A stretch of DNA of 64,000 bases from Microbacterium sulfonylureivorans. Its GTDB lineage: Bacteria; Actinomycetota; Actinomycetes; Actinomycetales; Microbacteriaceae. The stretch lies in assembly GCF_003999995.1 (NCBI RefSeq), contig NZ_RJAD01000001.1, forward strand, positions 1,178,001 through 1,242,000. The letters run 5' to 3'. The notes beneath the pieces were generated by a model. It made no database searches. It saw only the letters and a list, made by a program, of their open reading frames with translations, and was not told the DNA's origin. Positions 33,396-42,717 of the stretch are shown piece after piece; the first letter of the stretch is position 1; each line of letters begins with the position of its first letter. Position numbers and translations under genes: made by a program.

Positions 33396-34568
33396 ATGAG
33401 CCCGCGCATCGTCTCGATCGGAACCTCGGTTCCGGCGACCCGCGTCAGCCAGGACCACGCCCGCGACCTGTTCGCGCTGCAGCCCGGGGTCGACCGGCTG
33501 ACGCAGCGTCTGATCCGCGCCGCGTTCGACGCGGCGGCGATCGAGCATCGGCACACCGTGCTGTCGCAGCTCGCCGAGCCGGGCGCCGCCGTCGGCGACG
33601 ACGACGGCTTCATCGACGCGGCAGGCACCCTCCTCCGGCCGACGACCGGCACCCGCAACGACGTCTACATCCGTGAAGCGCCGGGCCTGTACGCCGAGGC
33701 GGCGCGGGCGGCGCTGCGGGATGCCGCGGTCGAGGCATCCGCCGTCACTCACGTCGTCACCGTCTCGTGCACCGGATTCTTCGCGCCCGGTCCCGACTTC
33801 CGCCTCGTGCGCGACATCGGCCTGGATCCGGCCGTCGAGCGCTACCACCTCGGGTTCATCGGATGCGCGGCTGCGCTGCCCGGCCTGCGCCTCGCGACAC
33901 GCATCGCCGCGGCCGACCCGGAAGCCGTGGTGCTCGTCGTCTGCGTGGAACTGTGCACCCTGCACATCCGGCCGTCGGCCGACCCGCAGCAGATCGTGGC
34001 GGGGTCGGTCTTCGCCGACGGCGGCGCCGCCGCGATCGTCACCGCGGATCCCGGCGTCGGACGTGCGGGAGGGCTCGAGATCGACCGGTTCGCCACCGCC
34101 CTGACGACCGAGGGCGAGGAGGACATGGTCTGGACGATCGGCGACCACGGCTTCGAGATGATCCTCTCGGCCGAGGTGCCGCGCATCGTCGGCCGAGAGA
34201 TCCGCGGCGCCGTCGACCGGTTCCTCGCCGGCGAGACGGCCCCCGACGCGTGGGCGGTGCACCCCGGCGGGCGCAGCGTCCTCGACCGCGTCGAGGCCGG
34301 TCTCGATCTCGACTCCGCCGCACTCGACGCGTCGCGTGCGGTGCTGCGCGACTACGGCAACATGTCGAGCGCGACGGTGATGTTCATCCTGCGACGGATG
34401 CTGCACGACGACGCCGTCGCCGACGGAACGCGCCTCGCCGCCCTCGCGTTCGGCCCCGGCCTGACCGTCGAGTCGGCTCTGCTCACCAAGCGCGCCGTGG
34501 CGGCCGCTCCCGCCGTGCGGGACGGAGCGTCGGTGGATGCGGTCGTCGGGGCGGCCGCCGGCGCATGA
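33396..34568 (+). CDS. Type III polyketide synthase (chalcone/alkylresorcinol synthase family)
   Basis: A 390-residue type III PKS. The catalytic triad is complete: Cys157 in HLGFIGCAAALPGLR, His289 in WAVHPGGRS, and Asn322 in YGNMSSATVMF. These enzymes condense an acyl-CoA starter with malonyl-CoA units and cyclise the chain to resorcinols, pyrones or phenols. The starter is unknown; the actinobacterial context favours long-chain acyl starters. TTAGGT ends 6 nt before the ATG at 33396 (leaderless). The methyltransferase start overlaps its stop (ATGA). Confidence 0.95.
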   Translation: MSPRIVSIGTSVPATRVSQDHARDLFALQPGVDRLTQRLIRAAFDAAAIEHRHTVLSQLAEPGAAVGDDDGFIDAAGTLLRPTTGTRNDVYIREAPGLYAEAARAALRDAAVEASAVTHVVTVSCTGFFAPGPDFRLVRDIGLDPAVERYHLGFIGCAAALPGLRLATRIAAADPEAVVLVVCVELCTLHIRPSADPQQIVAGSVFADGGAAAIVTADPGVGRAGGLEIDRFATALTTEGEEDMVWTIGDHGFEMILSAEVPRIVGREIRGAVDRFLAGETAPDAWAVHPGGRSVLDRVEAGLDLDSAALDASRAVLRDYGNMSSATVMFILRRMLHDDAVADGTRLAALAFGPGLTVESALLTKRAVAAAPAVRDGASVDAVVGAAAGA

Positions 34569-35284
34569 GCCTCGCGGTCCGCGACGTCGAGCTCGAGGAG
34601 CTCATGGACGATCCGGCGTGCGACCCCGCGCGCCTGCGCGCGACCCTCCGCCGCTTCGGCACGATCAACCGGCTCGTCTCGGGCTGGGGCACCGTCTACC
34701 GCACCCGGCTGGCGCCGCACCTGCGCGCGCTCGGACGACCCGCCCGCGTCCTCGATCTGGGTTCGGGCGGCGGCGACGTCGTGATGCGCCTCGCCGGGCT
34801 CGCCGCCGCGGACGGGCTCGACGTGCACTGGACCGGCATCGACCCCGACGAACGCGCGCACGCCGTCGCCCTGGAGCGCGGAGCGCCGCAGAACGTCGAT
34901 TTCCGGTGTGCGGATGCCGCGGCCCTCGTCTCCGCGGGCGAGACGTTCGACGCCGTGCTGTCGAACCACGTCCTGCACCACCTCGGCAGTCACGCCGCGA
35001 CGTTCCTCGCGGAAACGCGAGACCTCTCGCACGGCATCGTGCTGCACGGCGACATCGCCCGCAGCCGCCGCGCCTTCGGGCTCTACGCCGTCGGCATCAC
35101 CCCCTTCGCGCCGGGAACCTTCCTCCGCACCGACGGCCTCCGCTCGATCCGGCGGAGCTTCACCCCGGCGGAGCTGCGCGGAATGCTCGACTCCGCCGAC
35201 CCGGGGGCGTGGGCGGTGGAGACGCCGGTTCCGTTCCGCCTGCTGGCCGTGGGTCCGGGTCGCGGAGGTCCGGCGCGTGCCTGA
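34565..35284 (+). CDS. Class I SAM-dependent methyltransferase of the polyketide cluster
   Basis: A 239-residue methyltransferase. RVLDLGSGGGDVVMRLAGL is the SAM-binding glycine loop, HWTGIDPDERAHAVAL the acidic motif II, and AVLSNHVLHHLGSHAATFL the motif IV region. The C-terminal part ITPFAPGTFLRTDGLRSIRR forms a substrate lid. It overlaps the PKS stop by 4 bp and its own stop overlaps the oxygenase gene by 8 bp, so the three are one operon. The probable role is O- or C-methylation of the polyketide phenol. Confidence 0.9.
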   Translation: MSLAVRDVELEELMDDPACDPARLRATLRRFGTINRLVSGWGTVYRTRLAPHLRALGRPARVLDLGSGGGDVVMRLAGLAAADGLDVHWTGIDPDERAHAVALERGAPQNVDFRCADAAALVSAGETFDAVLSNHVLHHLGSHAATFLAETRDLSHGIVLHGDIARSRRAFGLYAVGITPFAPGTFLRTDGLRSIRRSFTPAELRGMLDSADPGAWAVETPVPFRLLAVGPGRGGPARA

Positions 35285-36419
35285 CGTCGTCGTCGTCGGC
35301 GCGGGCCCGGTGGGCATGCTCCTGGCCGGCGAGCTCGCCCGACGCGGCGTCGACGTCGAGATGTTCGAGCGACGTCCGGCCGCCGGGGGCGGCACACGGG
35401 CGATCGGCGTGCATGCTCCGGTGCTCGCCGCGCTCGAGCCCGGCGGTGTGACGGAGCGTCTGCTCTCGGTCGCCGCCCGGGTGCCGCGCGGCGAGGCGCG
35501 GTCCGGCGGGCGCACGCTCGGCGTCGTGAGGTTCGATCGGCTGACGACGCGGTTCCCGTTCGTGGCCACGCTTCCCCAGGCCGCGACTGAGGCGGTGCTG
35601 GCAGCGGAGGCCCCGGAGCCGACGCGCGGCGCGACCGTGATGTCGGTCGCTCCCCGCCGCGACGGCGTGCGCGTGAGGGTCGGCGTGGGCGGCCGGCCGA
35701 CCGAGCTGACGAGTCCGATCGTCGTGGTGGCCTCCGGGGCAGGCGGCCGCGACCTCGTCTTCCGGCCCCGTGCGGTGCGCGTGCGCGAGTATCGCGACCG
35801 ATATCTCATGGCCGATGCCCCGCTCGCCCCCCGCGATGACCACGACGTCGCCGTCGTCGACCTCGACTCCCGCGGCGTGCTCGAATCCTTTCCCCTTCCG
35901 AACGGGTGGCGGCGGTTCGTGGCCTGGGACCGCCCGGGCGCCGATGCCGATCCCGGCGCGCGCCTCGCCCGGCTGCGCGACGCCCTCGACGCGCGCGGCG
36001 AGGGCGAGGCATCCGCTGCCATCGTCGAGGCGACGGCGTTCGGGGTGCGCCGCGTCATTGCGCCCCGGCTGCGGAACGGGCGCGCGATCGTGATCGGGGA
36101 TGCCGCGCACGAGGTCAGCCCGATCGGCGGCCAGGGCATGAACCTCGGCCTGCTCGACGCCGCGACGCTCGCGCCGCTCCTCGCGGAGTGGGTGCGCACC
36201 GGCATCGCGCCGGACGCGGAGCTGAGCCGGTGGGAGCGCGACCGGGTCGCCTCCGCCCGCACCGCCGCGCGGATGGCGGCGGCGAACACGGCGCTCGGCC
36301 GGGCGCTCCCCCGCGCCGCCGACGCCGCGCGCCGCGCACTCGTGCGCACCATGCTCGCACCGCCGACCGGCCAGGTGTTCGCCCGCGCGTACTCGATGGG
36401 GTTCGACCGGCACGCGTGA
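35277..36419 (+). CDS. FAD-dependent monooxygenase/oxidoreductase of the polyketide cluster
   Basis: A 380-residue flavoprotein of the aromatic hydroxylase class. The FAD motif VVVVGAGPVGMLLAGELARR is at residue 5-25, and the second FAD-binding motif is VIGDAAHEVSPIGGQGMNLG with the GD. The middle part (SFPLPNGWRRFVAWDRP) forms the substrate domain. Such enzymes hydroxylate phenols or oxidise them to quinones with NAD(P)H and O2. Starting at GTG 35277, it overlaps the methyltransferase by 8 bp. The next gene, UbiA, converges. Confidence 0.9.
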   Translation: MPDVVVVGAGPVGMLLAGELARRGVDVEMFERRPAAGGGTRAIGVHAPVLAALEPGGVTERLLSVAARVPRGEARSGGRTLGVVRFDRLTTRFPFVATLPQAATEAVLAAEAPEPTRGATVMSVAPRRDGVRVRVGVGGRPTELTSPIVVVASGAGGRDLVFRPRAVRVREYRDRYLMADAPLAPRDDHDVAVVDLDSRGVLESFPLPNGWRRFVAWDRPGADADPGARLARLRDALDARGEGEASAAIVEATAFGVRRVIAPRLRNGRAIVIGDAAHEVSPIGGQGMNLGLLDAATLAPLLAEWVRTGIAPDAELSRWERDRVASARTAARMAAANTALGRALPRAADAARRALVRTMLAPPTGQVFARAYSMGFDRHA

Positions 36420-36463
36420 GCCGTGGGGCGGGCCGGGTCCGGGGACGACGGCCGAGCCCGGCG

Positions 36464-37306
36464 TCAGCCGGCGAGCGCCGCGCCGCTCGCCACGAGCTGG
36501 GCCGCGAGCAGCAGCGCGGCGAGCATGACGAGCCGGAACAGGATGCGACCCGGGGGGCGCGCGATCGCCTGCACGATGGTCCAGATCGCGACGAGCACCA
36601 CTGCGCCGAAGAACAGCCACGACACGATCGACACCGACGCGAGCTCGCCGCCCGACGTGCCGAGCAGCACCGCGACGGCCCCGGTCAGCACAGCCCCTGC
36701 CGCGATCACGGCGGAGGCCCGCGCGCCGAGCCGGTGCGGCAGGCCGCGGACGCCGGTGCGCGCATCGTCGTCGAGATCGGGCAGCACGTTCGTCAGATGC
36801 ACCGCCACGCCCAGCGCCGCGCCCGCGATCCATGCCCAGCCCGCCGCGAACGCCGGGTCGGAGGCGGACAGGGTCGCCAGCGAGGGGAAGAGCCCGAAGC
36901 TCACGATGAAGGGCACGACCGACGATGCGGTGGACTTCAGGCCCGCGTTGTAGGCCCACGCCGAGCCGAGCGTGACCGCGTGGGCTGCCAGCATCCGCCA
37001 TCCGAGGGGTGTCGACAGCACCAGCGCGAGCGCGAGGCAGACGGATGCCGCCGCCCACGCCGCGCGCACGCTGACGTCGCCGCGCGCGAGGGGCTTGTCG
37101 CTCCTCCCGACGGCGCGGTCGCGGGCGGCGTCGAGTGCATCGTTCGAGATGCCGACCGAGAGCTGACCGAAGAAGACCGCGGCGGTGAGAAGGGCGAGCC
37201 GCCACGGCTCGAGGCCGATCGACAGCCCGAGCGCGAATGCGAGTGCCGTGACGACCAGCGACGGCCCGGGATGCGACGATCCCCACAGACCCCGGACGGT
37301 GCGCAC
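36464..37306 (-). CDS. UbiA-family prenyltransferase
   Basis: A 280-residue integral membrane protein with about eight helices. The two Asp-rich motifs for Mg-diphosphate are present: NDALDAARDRAVGRSDKP (NDxxD) and VLPDLDDDARTGVRG (DLDDD). It transfers a prenyl chain to an aromatic acceptor at the membrane. The acceptor and chain length are unknown, and no prenyl diphosphate synthase is nearby. It ends 44 bp from the convergent FAD monooxygenase, so the cluster product may be prenylated; alternatively it serves an unrelated lipid or quinone pathway. Confidence 0.9.
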   Translation of the reverse strand: MRTVRGLWGSSHPGPSLVVTALAFALGLSIGLEPWRLALLTAAVFFGQLSVGISNDALDAARDRAVGRSDKPLARGDVSVRAAWAAASVCLALALVLSTPLGWRMLAAHAVTLGSAWAYNAGLKSTASSVVPFIVSFGLFPSLATLSASDPAFAAGWAWIAGAALGVAVHLTNVLPDLDDDARTGVRGLPHRLGARASAVIAAGAVLTGAVAVLLGTSGGELASVSIVSWLFFGAVVLVAIWTIVQAIARPPGRILFRLVMLAALLLAAQLVASGAALAG

Positions 37307-37431
37307 GCTCAGATGCTCTCACGCCCGGCCCCGCGCGAGCGGGCACGGTCCACCCCCGCAGGGCGCGTTGCGCGAGGCGAAGCCGCGCCGGCTCGGGCGA
37401 AGGGCGCCCGCTCGGCGAGAAGACGCAGGGG

Positions 37432-39597
37432 TCAGGCCTCCGGGGGCGCCGACGGGCCGTCGCTCACCAGCGTGAGTCCAGAGCCGTCGGCCGCGACATC
37501 CACCCGCACCACGTCGCCGTCGTGCACGCCGCCTCCGAGGATCGCCATCGCGAGGCGGTCCTGGATCTCGGACTGGATGAGCCGGCGCAGCGGCCGCGCA
37601 CCGAACACCGGGTCGTACCCGCGCTCGGCGAGCCAGCCGCGGGCGTCCGGCGTGACCGCCAGGGTGAGCCGGCGGTCCTTGAGCCGGCGCTGCAGCGCGA
37701 ACACCGCGAGCTCGACGATCTGCGCGAGGTCGTCCTCGGTCAGCGCCTGGAAGATCACGATGTCGTCGAGACGGTTCACGAATTCCGGCTTGAAGGCCTG
37801 GCGGACGAGGCCCTGCACCTGCTCGCGCTTCTGGTCGACCGACAGAGTCGGGTCGATGAGGATCGGCGAGCCGAGGTTCGAGGTGAGGATCAGGATCACG
37901 TTCTTGAAGTCGACGGTCCGGCCCTGCCCGTCGGTCAGGCGACCGTCGTCCATGACCTGCAGCAGCACGTCGAACACCTCGGGGTGCGCCTTCTCGACCT
38001 CGTCGAGCAGCACGACGCTGTAGGGGCGCCGGCGGACCGCCTCGGTGAGCTGCCCGCCCTGCTCGTAGCCGATGTAGCCGGGAGGGGCGCCGACGAGGCG
38101 CGAGACCGAGTGCTTCTCGCCGTACTCCGACATGTCGATGCGCACCATGGCGTGCTCGTCGTCGAAGAGGAACTCGGCGAGCGCCTTGGCGAGCTCGGTC
38201 TTGCCGACGCCGGTCGGACCGAGGAACAGGAACGAGCCGGTCGGCCGGTCGGGGTCGCTGATGCCCGCGCGCGAGCGTCGCACGGCATCGGAGACGGCCT
38301 TCACGGCCTCCTTCTGCCCGATGAGACGCCGGCCCAGCTCGGCCTCGAGGTGCAGCAGCTTCTCGGTCTCGCCCTGCATCAGGCGCCCCACCGGGATGCC
38401 CGTCCACGCCGCGATGACGGCGGCGATGTCCTCATCGGTGACCTGGTCGTTGACCATGCGGTCACCCGCCGGCTCGTCGCGCTCGGCGTCGATGAGCTGG
38501 CGTTCGAGCGCGGGGATCTCGGCGTACAGCAGCCGCGAGGCCTTCTCGAGGTTGCCCTCGCGCTGCGCTCGCTCGGCCTCCATGCGCGCGGCGTCGAGCT
38601 TGGTCTTCAGGTCGCCGACGCGGTTGAGCGACGCGCGCTCGCGCTCCCACCGCGCCTGAAGGTCGTCGAGGCTCGCCTGCTCCTTGCCCAGCTGCTCGCG
38701 CAGCGCGGCCAGTCGTTCCTTCGAGGCGTCGTCCTTCTCCTTCTTGAGCGCGAGCTCCTCGAGCTTGAGGCGGTCGACGTGGCGGCGCAGCTCGTCGATC
38801 TCGAGCGGGGCGGAGTCGATCTCCATGCGCAGGCGCGACGCGGCCTCGTCGATCAGGTCGATGGCCTTGTCGGGCAGCTGCCGGCTCGGGATGTAGCGAT
38901 GACTGAGGGATGCCGCGGCCACGAGCGCGGCGTCGGCGATGGCGACCTTGTGGTGGGCCTCGTAGCGCTCCTTGAGCCCGCGCAGGATCGCGACGGTGTC
39001 CTCGACCGAGGGCTCGCCGACGTAGACCTGCTGGAAGCGGCGCTCGAGCGCGGCATCCTTCTCGATGAACTCGCGGTACTCGTTCAGCGTCGTCGCGCCG
39101 ATGAGGCGGAGCTCGCCGCGCGCCAGCATGGGCTTGAGCATGTTGGATGCCGCGACCGACCCCTCGCCGCCTCCGGCGCCCATGAGCACGTGCAGCTCGT
39201 CGATGAACGTGATGACGCGTCCGTCGGACTCGGTGATCTCCTTGAGGACGCTCTTGAGGCGCTCCTCGAACTGCCCGCGGTACATGGCACCTGCGACGAG
39301 GGCCGAGATGTCGAGGGTGACGAGCTCCTTGTCCTTCAGCGACTCGGCGACATCGCCCGCGACGATGCGCTGGGCGAGACCCTCGACGACGGCCGTCTTG
39401 CCGACGCCGGGCTCGCCGATGAGGACGGGGTTGTTCTTGGTGCGGCGGGTGAGCACCTGGCTGACCCGGCGGATCTCGCTGTCTCGCCCGATGACGGGAT
39501 CGAGCTTGCCCTGGCGGGCGCGGTCGGTGAGGTTGATCCCGAACTGCTCGAGGGCGCTCTGCGCGTCCTCCTGCCCGGGCTGCTGCGTGGCGTTCAT
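37432..39597 (-). CDS. clpB: ATP-dependent disaggregase ClpB, short form without N domain
   Basis: A 721-residue AAA+ chaperone. The first 30 residues ([20 protein letters not shown]) lead directly into AAA-1, with Walker A GEPGVGKT at 61-68 and Walker [13 protein letters not shown] long coiled-coil middle domain ([20 protein letters not shown] and onward) marks ClpB rather than ClpA/C. AAA-2 has Walker A GPTGVGKT and [13 protein letters not shown]. The amino-terminal Clp repeat domain of about 145 residues is absent; usual length is 850-870. A HAIR operator precedes it, so heat-shock control by HspR is expected. No dnaK operon is present in the window. Confidence 0.94.
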   Translation of the reverse strand: MNATQQPGQEDAQSALEQFGINLTDRARQGKLDPVIGRDSEIRRVSQVLTRRTKNNPVLIGEPGVGKTAVVEGLAQRIVAGDVAESLKDKELVTLDISALVAGAMYRGQFEERLKSVLKEITESDGRVITFIDELHVLMGAGGGEGSVAASNMLKPMLARGELRLIGATTLNEYREFIEKDAALERRFQQVYVGEPSVEDTVAILRGLKERYEAHHKVAIADAALVAAASLSHRYIPSRQLPDKAIDLIDEAASRLRMEIDSAPLEIDELRRHVDRLKLEELALKKEKDDASKERLAALREQLGKEQASLDDLQARWERERASLNRVGDLKTKLDAARMEAERAQREGNLEKASRLLYAEIPALERQLIDAERDEPAGDRMVNDQVTDEDIAAVIAAWTGIPVGRLMQGETEKLLHLEAELGRRLIGQKEAVKAVSDAVRRSRAGISDPDRPTGSFLFLGPTGVGKTELAKALAEFLFDDEHAMVRIDMSEYGEKHSVSRLVGAPPGYIGYEQGGQLTEAVRRRPYSVVLLDEVEKAHPEVFDVLLQVMDDGRLTDGQGRTVDFKNVILILTSNLGSPILIDPTLSVDQKREQVQGLVRQAFKPEFVNRLDDIVIFQALTEDDLAQIVELAVFALQRRLKDRRLTLAVTPDARGWLAERGYDPVFGARPLRRLIQSEIQDRLAMAILGGGVHDGDVVRVDVAADGSGLTLVSDGPSAPPEA

Positions 39598-39626
39598 TGG
39601 TCTCCTGAAATCAGCTCACGTCAAAA

Positions 39627-39647
39627 GTTGAGTCGTGATGACTCAAG
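39627..39647 (-). promoter_or_regulatory. HAIR (HspR) operator of clpB
   Basis: GTTGAGT-N7-ACTCAAG matches the HAIR inverted repeat CTTGAGT-N7-ACTCAAG at 13 of 14 arm positions. It lies 30 bp upstream of the clpB start. HspR binding is established for this element in Streptomyces and mycobacteria; here it is inferred. Confidence 0.85.
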
Positions 39648-39756
39648 TTTAGCAGTGAGCGGATGCCTCAGCAACGGCACGGCGCGTTTGTCCAGGGGTT
39701 GTTTCACCGGCAGGTCGGGAGAACTGTGGACGTACAGGCGAACAGAGGAGTTCATC

Positions 39757-39969
39757 ATGAGCAATACGACGGTCGCGCGCATCACGACGATCACCGCCCG
39801 GTCCCCGGAGAGCTTCGAGGCGGCAGTCAGAGAGGGCGTCGCGCGCGCCCACTCGACCCTGCGCAACGTGAGCGGGGCCTGGGTCAAGGAGCAGAAGGTC
39901 GAGTGCACCGACGGCGCGATCACCTCGTACCAGGTCGCCCTCGAGGTGACGTTCGTCCTCGACGACTGA
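39757..39969 (+). CDS. Dodecin (flavin-binding)
   Basis: A 70-residue protein opening MSNTTVARITTITARSPESF and continuing to GAWVKEQKVECTDGAITSYQ, the typical dodecin pattern with the flavin-stacking Trp and Gln. It assembles as a dodecamer that stores riboflavin, FMN or FAD and buffers flavin or CoA. A Shine-Dalgarno AGAGGAG precedes ATG 39757. It stands between clpB (divergent) and the convergent sugar permease gene, separated by a perfect hairpin. Confidence 0.93.
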   Translation: MSNTTVARITTITARSPESFEAAVREGVARAHSTLRNVSGAWVKEQKVECTDGAITSYQVALEVTFVLDD

Positions 39970-40016
39970 GCGGCTCGTTGCGGCCTCGCCGCGCCCGATC
40001 CGCGGCCGGCAACGGA

Positions 40017-40047
40017 ACCGCCGCGCAGGCGATGCCTGCGCGGCGGT
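40017..40047. terminator. Perfect 14-bp hairpin between dodecin and sugar ABC permease
   Basis: ACCGCCGCGCAGGC-GAT-GCCTGCGCGGCGGT lies between convergent genes and would act on both strands. Confidence 0.8.
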
Positions 40048-40076
40048 GGACCGGTCGCTCGTCAGAAGCGGGGACT

Positions 40077-41114
40077 TCAGTCCGGGATGCCGATCCGCCG
40101 CTCCCCCGAGCGGAGCTGCTGAATCATCACCGCGATCACGAGCAGCGTGCCCTGGGCGACGTTCTGCCAGAAGGTGTTCACCCCGACGAGCGTCATGCCG
40201 TTGGTGAGGACGCCCAGGAGGATGACCGCGAGGATCGTTCCGGCGACCGCACCCTTGCCGCCCTTCAGCGCCGCGCCGCCGAGTGCCGCGGCGGTGATGG
40301 CCTGCAGCTCGAGGCCCTCTGAGCCGGAGATCGGCTGGCCGGAACCCGTCCGGGCGGTGATGAGGATGCCCGCGATCGCCGCGACGGCGCCCGTGATCAT
40401 GTAGACGCCGAGGATGTAGCGGTTGATGTTGATGCCCGCGAGACGCGAGGCGATGTTGTTGCCGCCCACCGCATAGATGTTGCGGCCGATGGACGTGTAC
40501 CGCAGGACGACGTGCGTCAGGGCGGCGATCACGACCAGCACGAGGATCAGCATCGGAACGCCGACGATCGCTCCGCGCGCGAGGAAGACGAAGAACGGAT
40601 CGGCGCCCGTGTAGCCCTGTGCGCGACCGTCCGAGATCAGCTGCGCGATCCCCTTGTACGCGGCGAGGGTCGCGAGCGTGGCGATCACCGGGTTCACCCG
40701 CCCGAAGACGATGATGCAGCCGTTCAGGAGACCGCACGCGACGCCGATCGCGATGGCACCCACGACACCGACGGCCGCCGAGCCGCTCGCGGTGAAGATC
40801 ATCGCCGACGTGACCGAGGTGAGTCCCGCGATCGATCCGACGGAGATGTCCAGAGCACCGAGGATGATCACGACCGTCTGCACGACCGCGAGGAGGCCGA
40901 CGATCGCGATGGCCGTGCCGATCACCTTGAGGTTGGCGACGGTGAAGAAGAGCGGATTCTGCAGGCCGATGATCGCCACGACGAGTGCGATCGCGATGAG
41001 CAGCGAGATGTTCTGCACGCCGATCGCCCGCACGACCCGCTTGAACGCGGGCACCGCCTCGGCTTCCGGTTCGCTGGCGACGGCGGCGGGCGGCCGTTCG
41101 GCTGTGGTTGTCAC
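40077..41114 (-). CDS. Sugar ABC transporter permease (RbsC/AraH family)
   Basis: A 345-residue membrane protein with about eight to ten helices. The segment RYTSIGRNIYAVGGNNIASRLAGI is the conserved cytoplasmic loop that contacts the ATPase in RbsC-type permeases, and GGAALKGGKGAVAGTILAV follows in the last helices. It starts at GTG 41114, 26 nt after the ATPase stop. It completes the binding protein-ATPase-permease operon. Its N-terminal 35 residues are a hydrophilic, Glu/Ala-rich tail. Confidence 0.93.
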   Translation of the reverse strand: MTTTAERPPAAVASEPEAEAVPAFKRVVRAIGVQNISLLIAIALVVAIIGLQNPLFFTVANLKVIGTAIAIVGLLAVVQTVVIILGALDISVGSIAGLTSVTSAMIFTASGSAAVGVVGAIAIGVACGLLNGCIIVFGRVNPVIATLATLAAYKGIAQLISDGRAQGYTGADPFFVFLARGAIVGVPMLILVLVVIAALTHVVLRYTSIGRNIYAVGGNNIASRLAGININRYILGVYMITGAVAAIAGILITARTGSGQPISGSEGLELQAITAAALGGAALKGGKGAVAGTILAVILLGVLTNGMTLVGVNTFWQNVAQGTLLVIAVMIQQLRSGERRIGIPD

Positions 41115-41140
41115 TCGGTGTTCCTTTCGGGTGGCGGCGT

Positions 41141-42655
41141 TCACGCGGGGACCGCCTCGTCCATCGCGAGCGCCAGGAGGTTCTCTTCGGTCGCCTCGGC
41201 GCGAGGCAGCTCCCCGGCGATGCGACCGTTGTTCATCACGTAGATCCGATCGGCGATGCCCAGCACCTCGGGAAGTTCGCTGGACACGACGAGCACGGCG
41301 ACGCCCTCGTGCGCGAGGCGATCGATGATGGCGTAGATCTCCGACTTCGCACCCACGTCGATGCCACGGGTCGGCTCGTCGAGGAGCAGGATCTTGGGCT
41401 TGGTCGCGAGCCAGCGGGCCAGCACGACCTTCTGCTGGTTCCCGCCGGACAGATTCGCGACGAGCTGCTCTGTGGACGGGGTGCGGATCCGCAGCTGCGA
41501 GATGTAGTCCGATGCGAGCGCCTTCTCCGCGCGGTCGTTCACGAAGATCCACCGCGAGAGCGACCGGAGCACGACGAGCGCGGCGTTGTCGCGCACGGAT
41601 CGCTGCATCAGGAGCGCTTCCGCCTTGCGCTCCTCGGGAGCGAATCCGATGCCGGCGCGGATGCTGTCGGCGGGCTGCCGGATCCTGCGCTCGCGACCCG
41701 AGACGAGGATCTGTCCCGATCGCACGCCGTAGTCGCCGGCGATCGTCTTCATGAGCTCGCTCCGGCCGGCACCGACCAGCCCGGCGATGCCGACGACCTC
41801 GCCCGCTCGCACGGTCAGATCGATGTCGGAGACGAACTCGTTGCCGACACCGCGCAGTTCGAGAACCGCACCCCCGAGGGCCGCGGGCTCGCGGTGGAAG
41901 AACTGGGTGAGGTCGCGGCCGACCATGAGTCGGACGAGTTCCGCGTGGTTCGTCTCAGCCGCGATCTTCGTGCCGACGAACGCACCGTCTCGCAGGACCG
42001 TGATCCGGTCGGCGAGCTTGAAGATCTCGGCCATGCGGTGGGAGACGTATGCGATCGCGACGCCCTCCGACTGGAGCTTGCGGATGAGGTCGAACAGGAT
42101 GTCGACCTCCTCGTCACCGAGCGACGAGGTCGGCTCGTCGAAGCAGATGATGCGCGGGCGGCTGACCACCGCCCGCATGATCTCGACGATCTGGCGCTGA
42201 GCCGGCGACAGTTCGGAGCCGAGCGCATCGGCGCGGATCACGCGATGGAAGCCCCAACGGCGAAGCTCGGCGCGGGTCTTCTCGAGCAGCGCCCGCCTGT
42301 TGTACACGACGCCGCCGAGGTTTCCGACGTAGATGTTCTCGGCGACGGACACAGCCGCGAGGATCTCCGGCTCCTGGGCGATCACTCGCAGTCCCGCGCG
42401 ACGGGCGTCCGCGGGGTCGTCGAACACGACCGGCTCGCCGCCGATGGCGAGCTCGCCGTCGTCGGGGCGGTAGTCACCGTTGAGGATCTTGAGGAGAGTG
42501 GACTTGCCCGCGCCGTTCTCACCCATGAGGGCCGTCACCTCGCCGGCGCGAAGTTCCAGGTCCACGCCGCGAAGCGCGCGCACCGGGCCGAAGCTCTTGG
42601 TGATCCCCGCTGCTCGCAGCGCAATCGGTTCGACAACCACGTTCGTGCCTTTCAT
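41141..42655 (-). CDS. Sugar ABC transporter ATP-binding protein, two ATPase domains (RbsA/AraG family)
   Basis: A 504-residue protein with two ABC domains. Domain 1: Walker A ALMGENGAGKSTLLKIL, signature ELSPAQRQIVEI, Walker B IICFDEPTSSL. Domain 2: degenerate Walker A GIAGLVGAGRSELMKTI, signature NLSGGNQQKVVLARWLA, Walker B LLLDEPTRGIDVG. This asymmetry is typical of sugar importers. The ATG at 42655 was preferred, though a GTG a few codons on is also possible. A strong stem-loop lies between the binding protein gene and this one. Confidence 0.94.
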   Translation of the reverse strand: MKGTNVVVEPIALRAAGITKSFGPVRALRGVDLELRAGEVTALMGENGAGKSTLLKILNGDYRPDDGELAIGGEPVVFDDPADARRAGLRVIAQEPEILAAVSVAENIYVGNLGGVVYNRRALLEKTRAELRRWGFHRVIRADALGSELSPAQRQIVEIMRAVVSRPRIICFDEPTSSLGDEEVDILFDLIRKLQSEGVAIAYVSHRMAEIFKLADRITVLRDGAFVGTKIAAETNHAELVRLMVGRDLTQFFHREPAALGGAVLELRGVGNEFVSDIDLTVRAGEVVGIAGLVGAGRSELMKTIAGDYGVRSGQILVSGRERRIRQPADSIRAGIGFAPEERKAEALLMQRSVRDNAALVVLRSLSRWIFVNDRAEKALASDYISQLRIRTPSTEQLVANLSGGNQQKVVLARWLATKPKILLLDEPTRGIDVGAKSEIYAIIDRLAHEGVAVLVVSSELPEVLGIADRIYVMNNGRIAGELPRAEATEENLLALAMDEAVPA

Positions 42656-42673
42656 CGTCGACGGCAATGGGTG

Positions 42674-42709
42674 TTCCTGTGGGGCGACCACGCGGCCGCC
42701 CCACAGGAA
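42674..42709 (-). other. Intercistronic stem-loop after the binding-protein gene
   Basis: TTCCTGTGGGGCG / CGCCCCACAGGAA pairs perfectly over 13 bp around a 10-nt loop. It lies 8 nt after the binding-protein stop and before the ATPase gene. In ABC operons such structures act as attenuators or protect the upstream message so that binding protein is made in excess. That role is inferred. Confidence 0.65.
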
Positions 42710-42717
42710 GGCGCGGG

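Noticed and set aside
34565..35284. Direct orthology of the methyltransferase with SrsB
   Set aside because: SrsB belongs to the membrane ICMT-like family; this is a soluble class I methyltransferase with a glycine-rich SAM loop.
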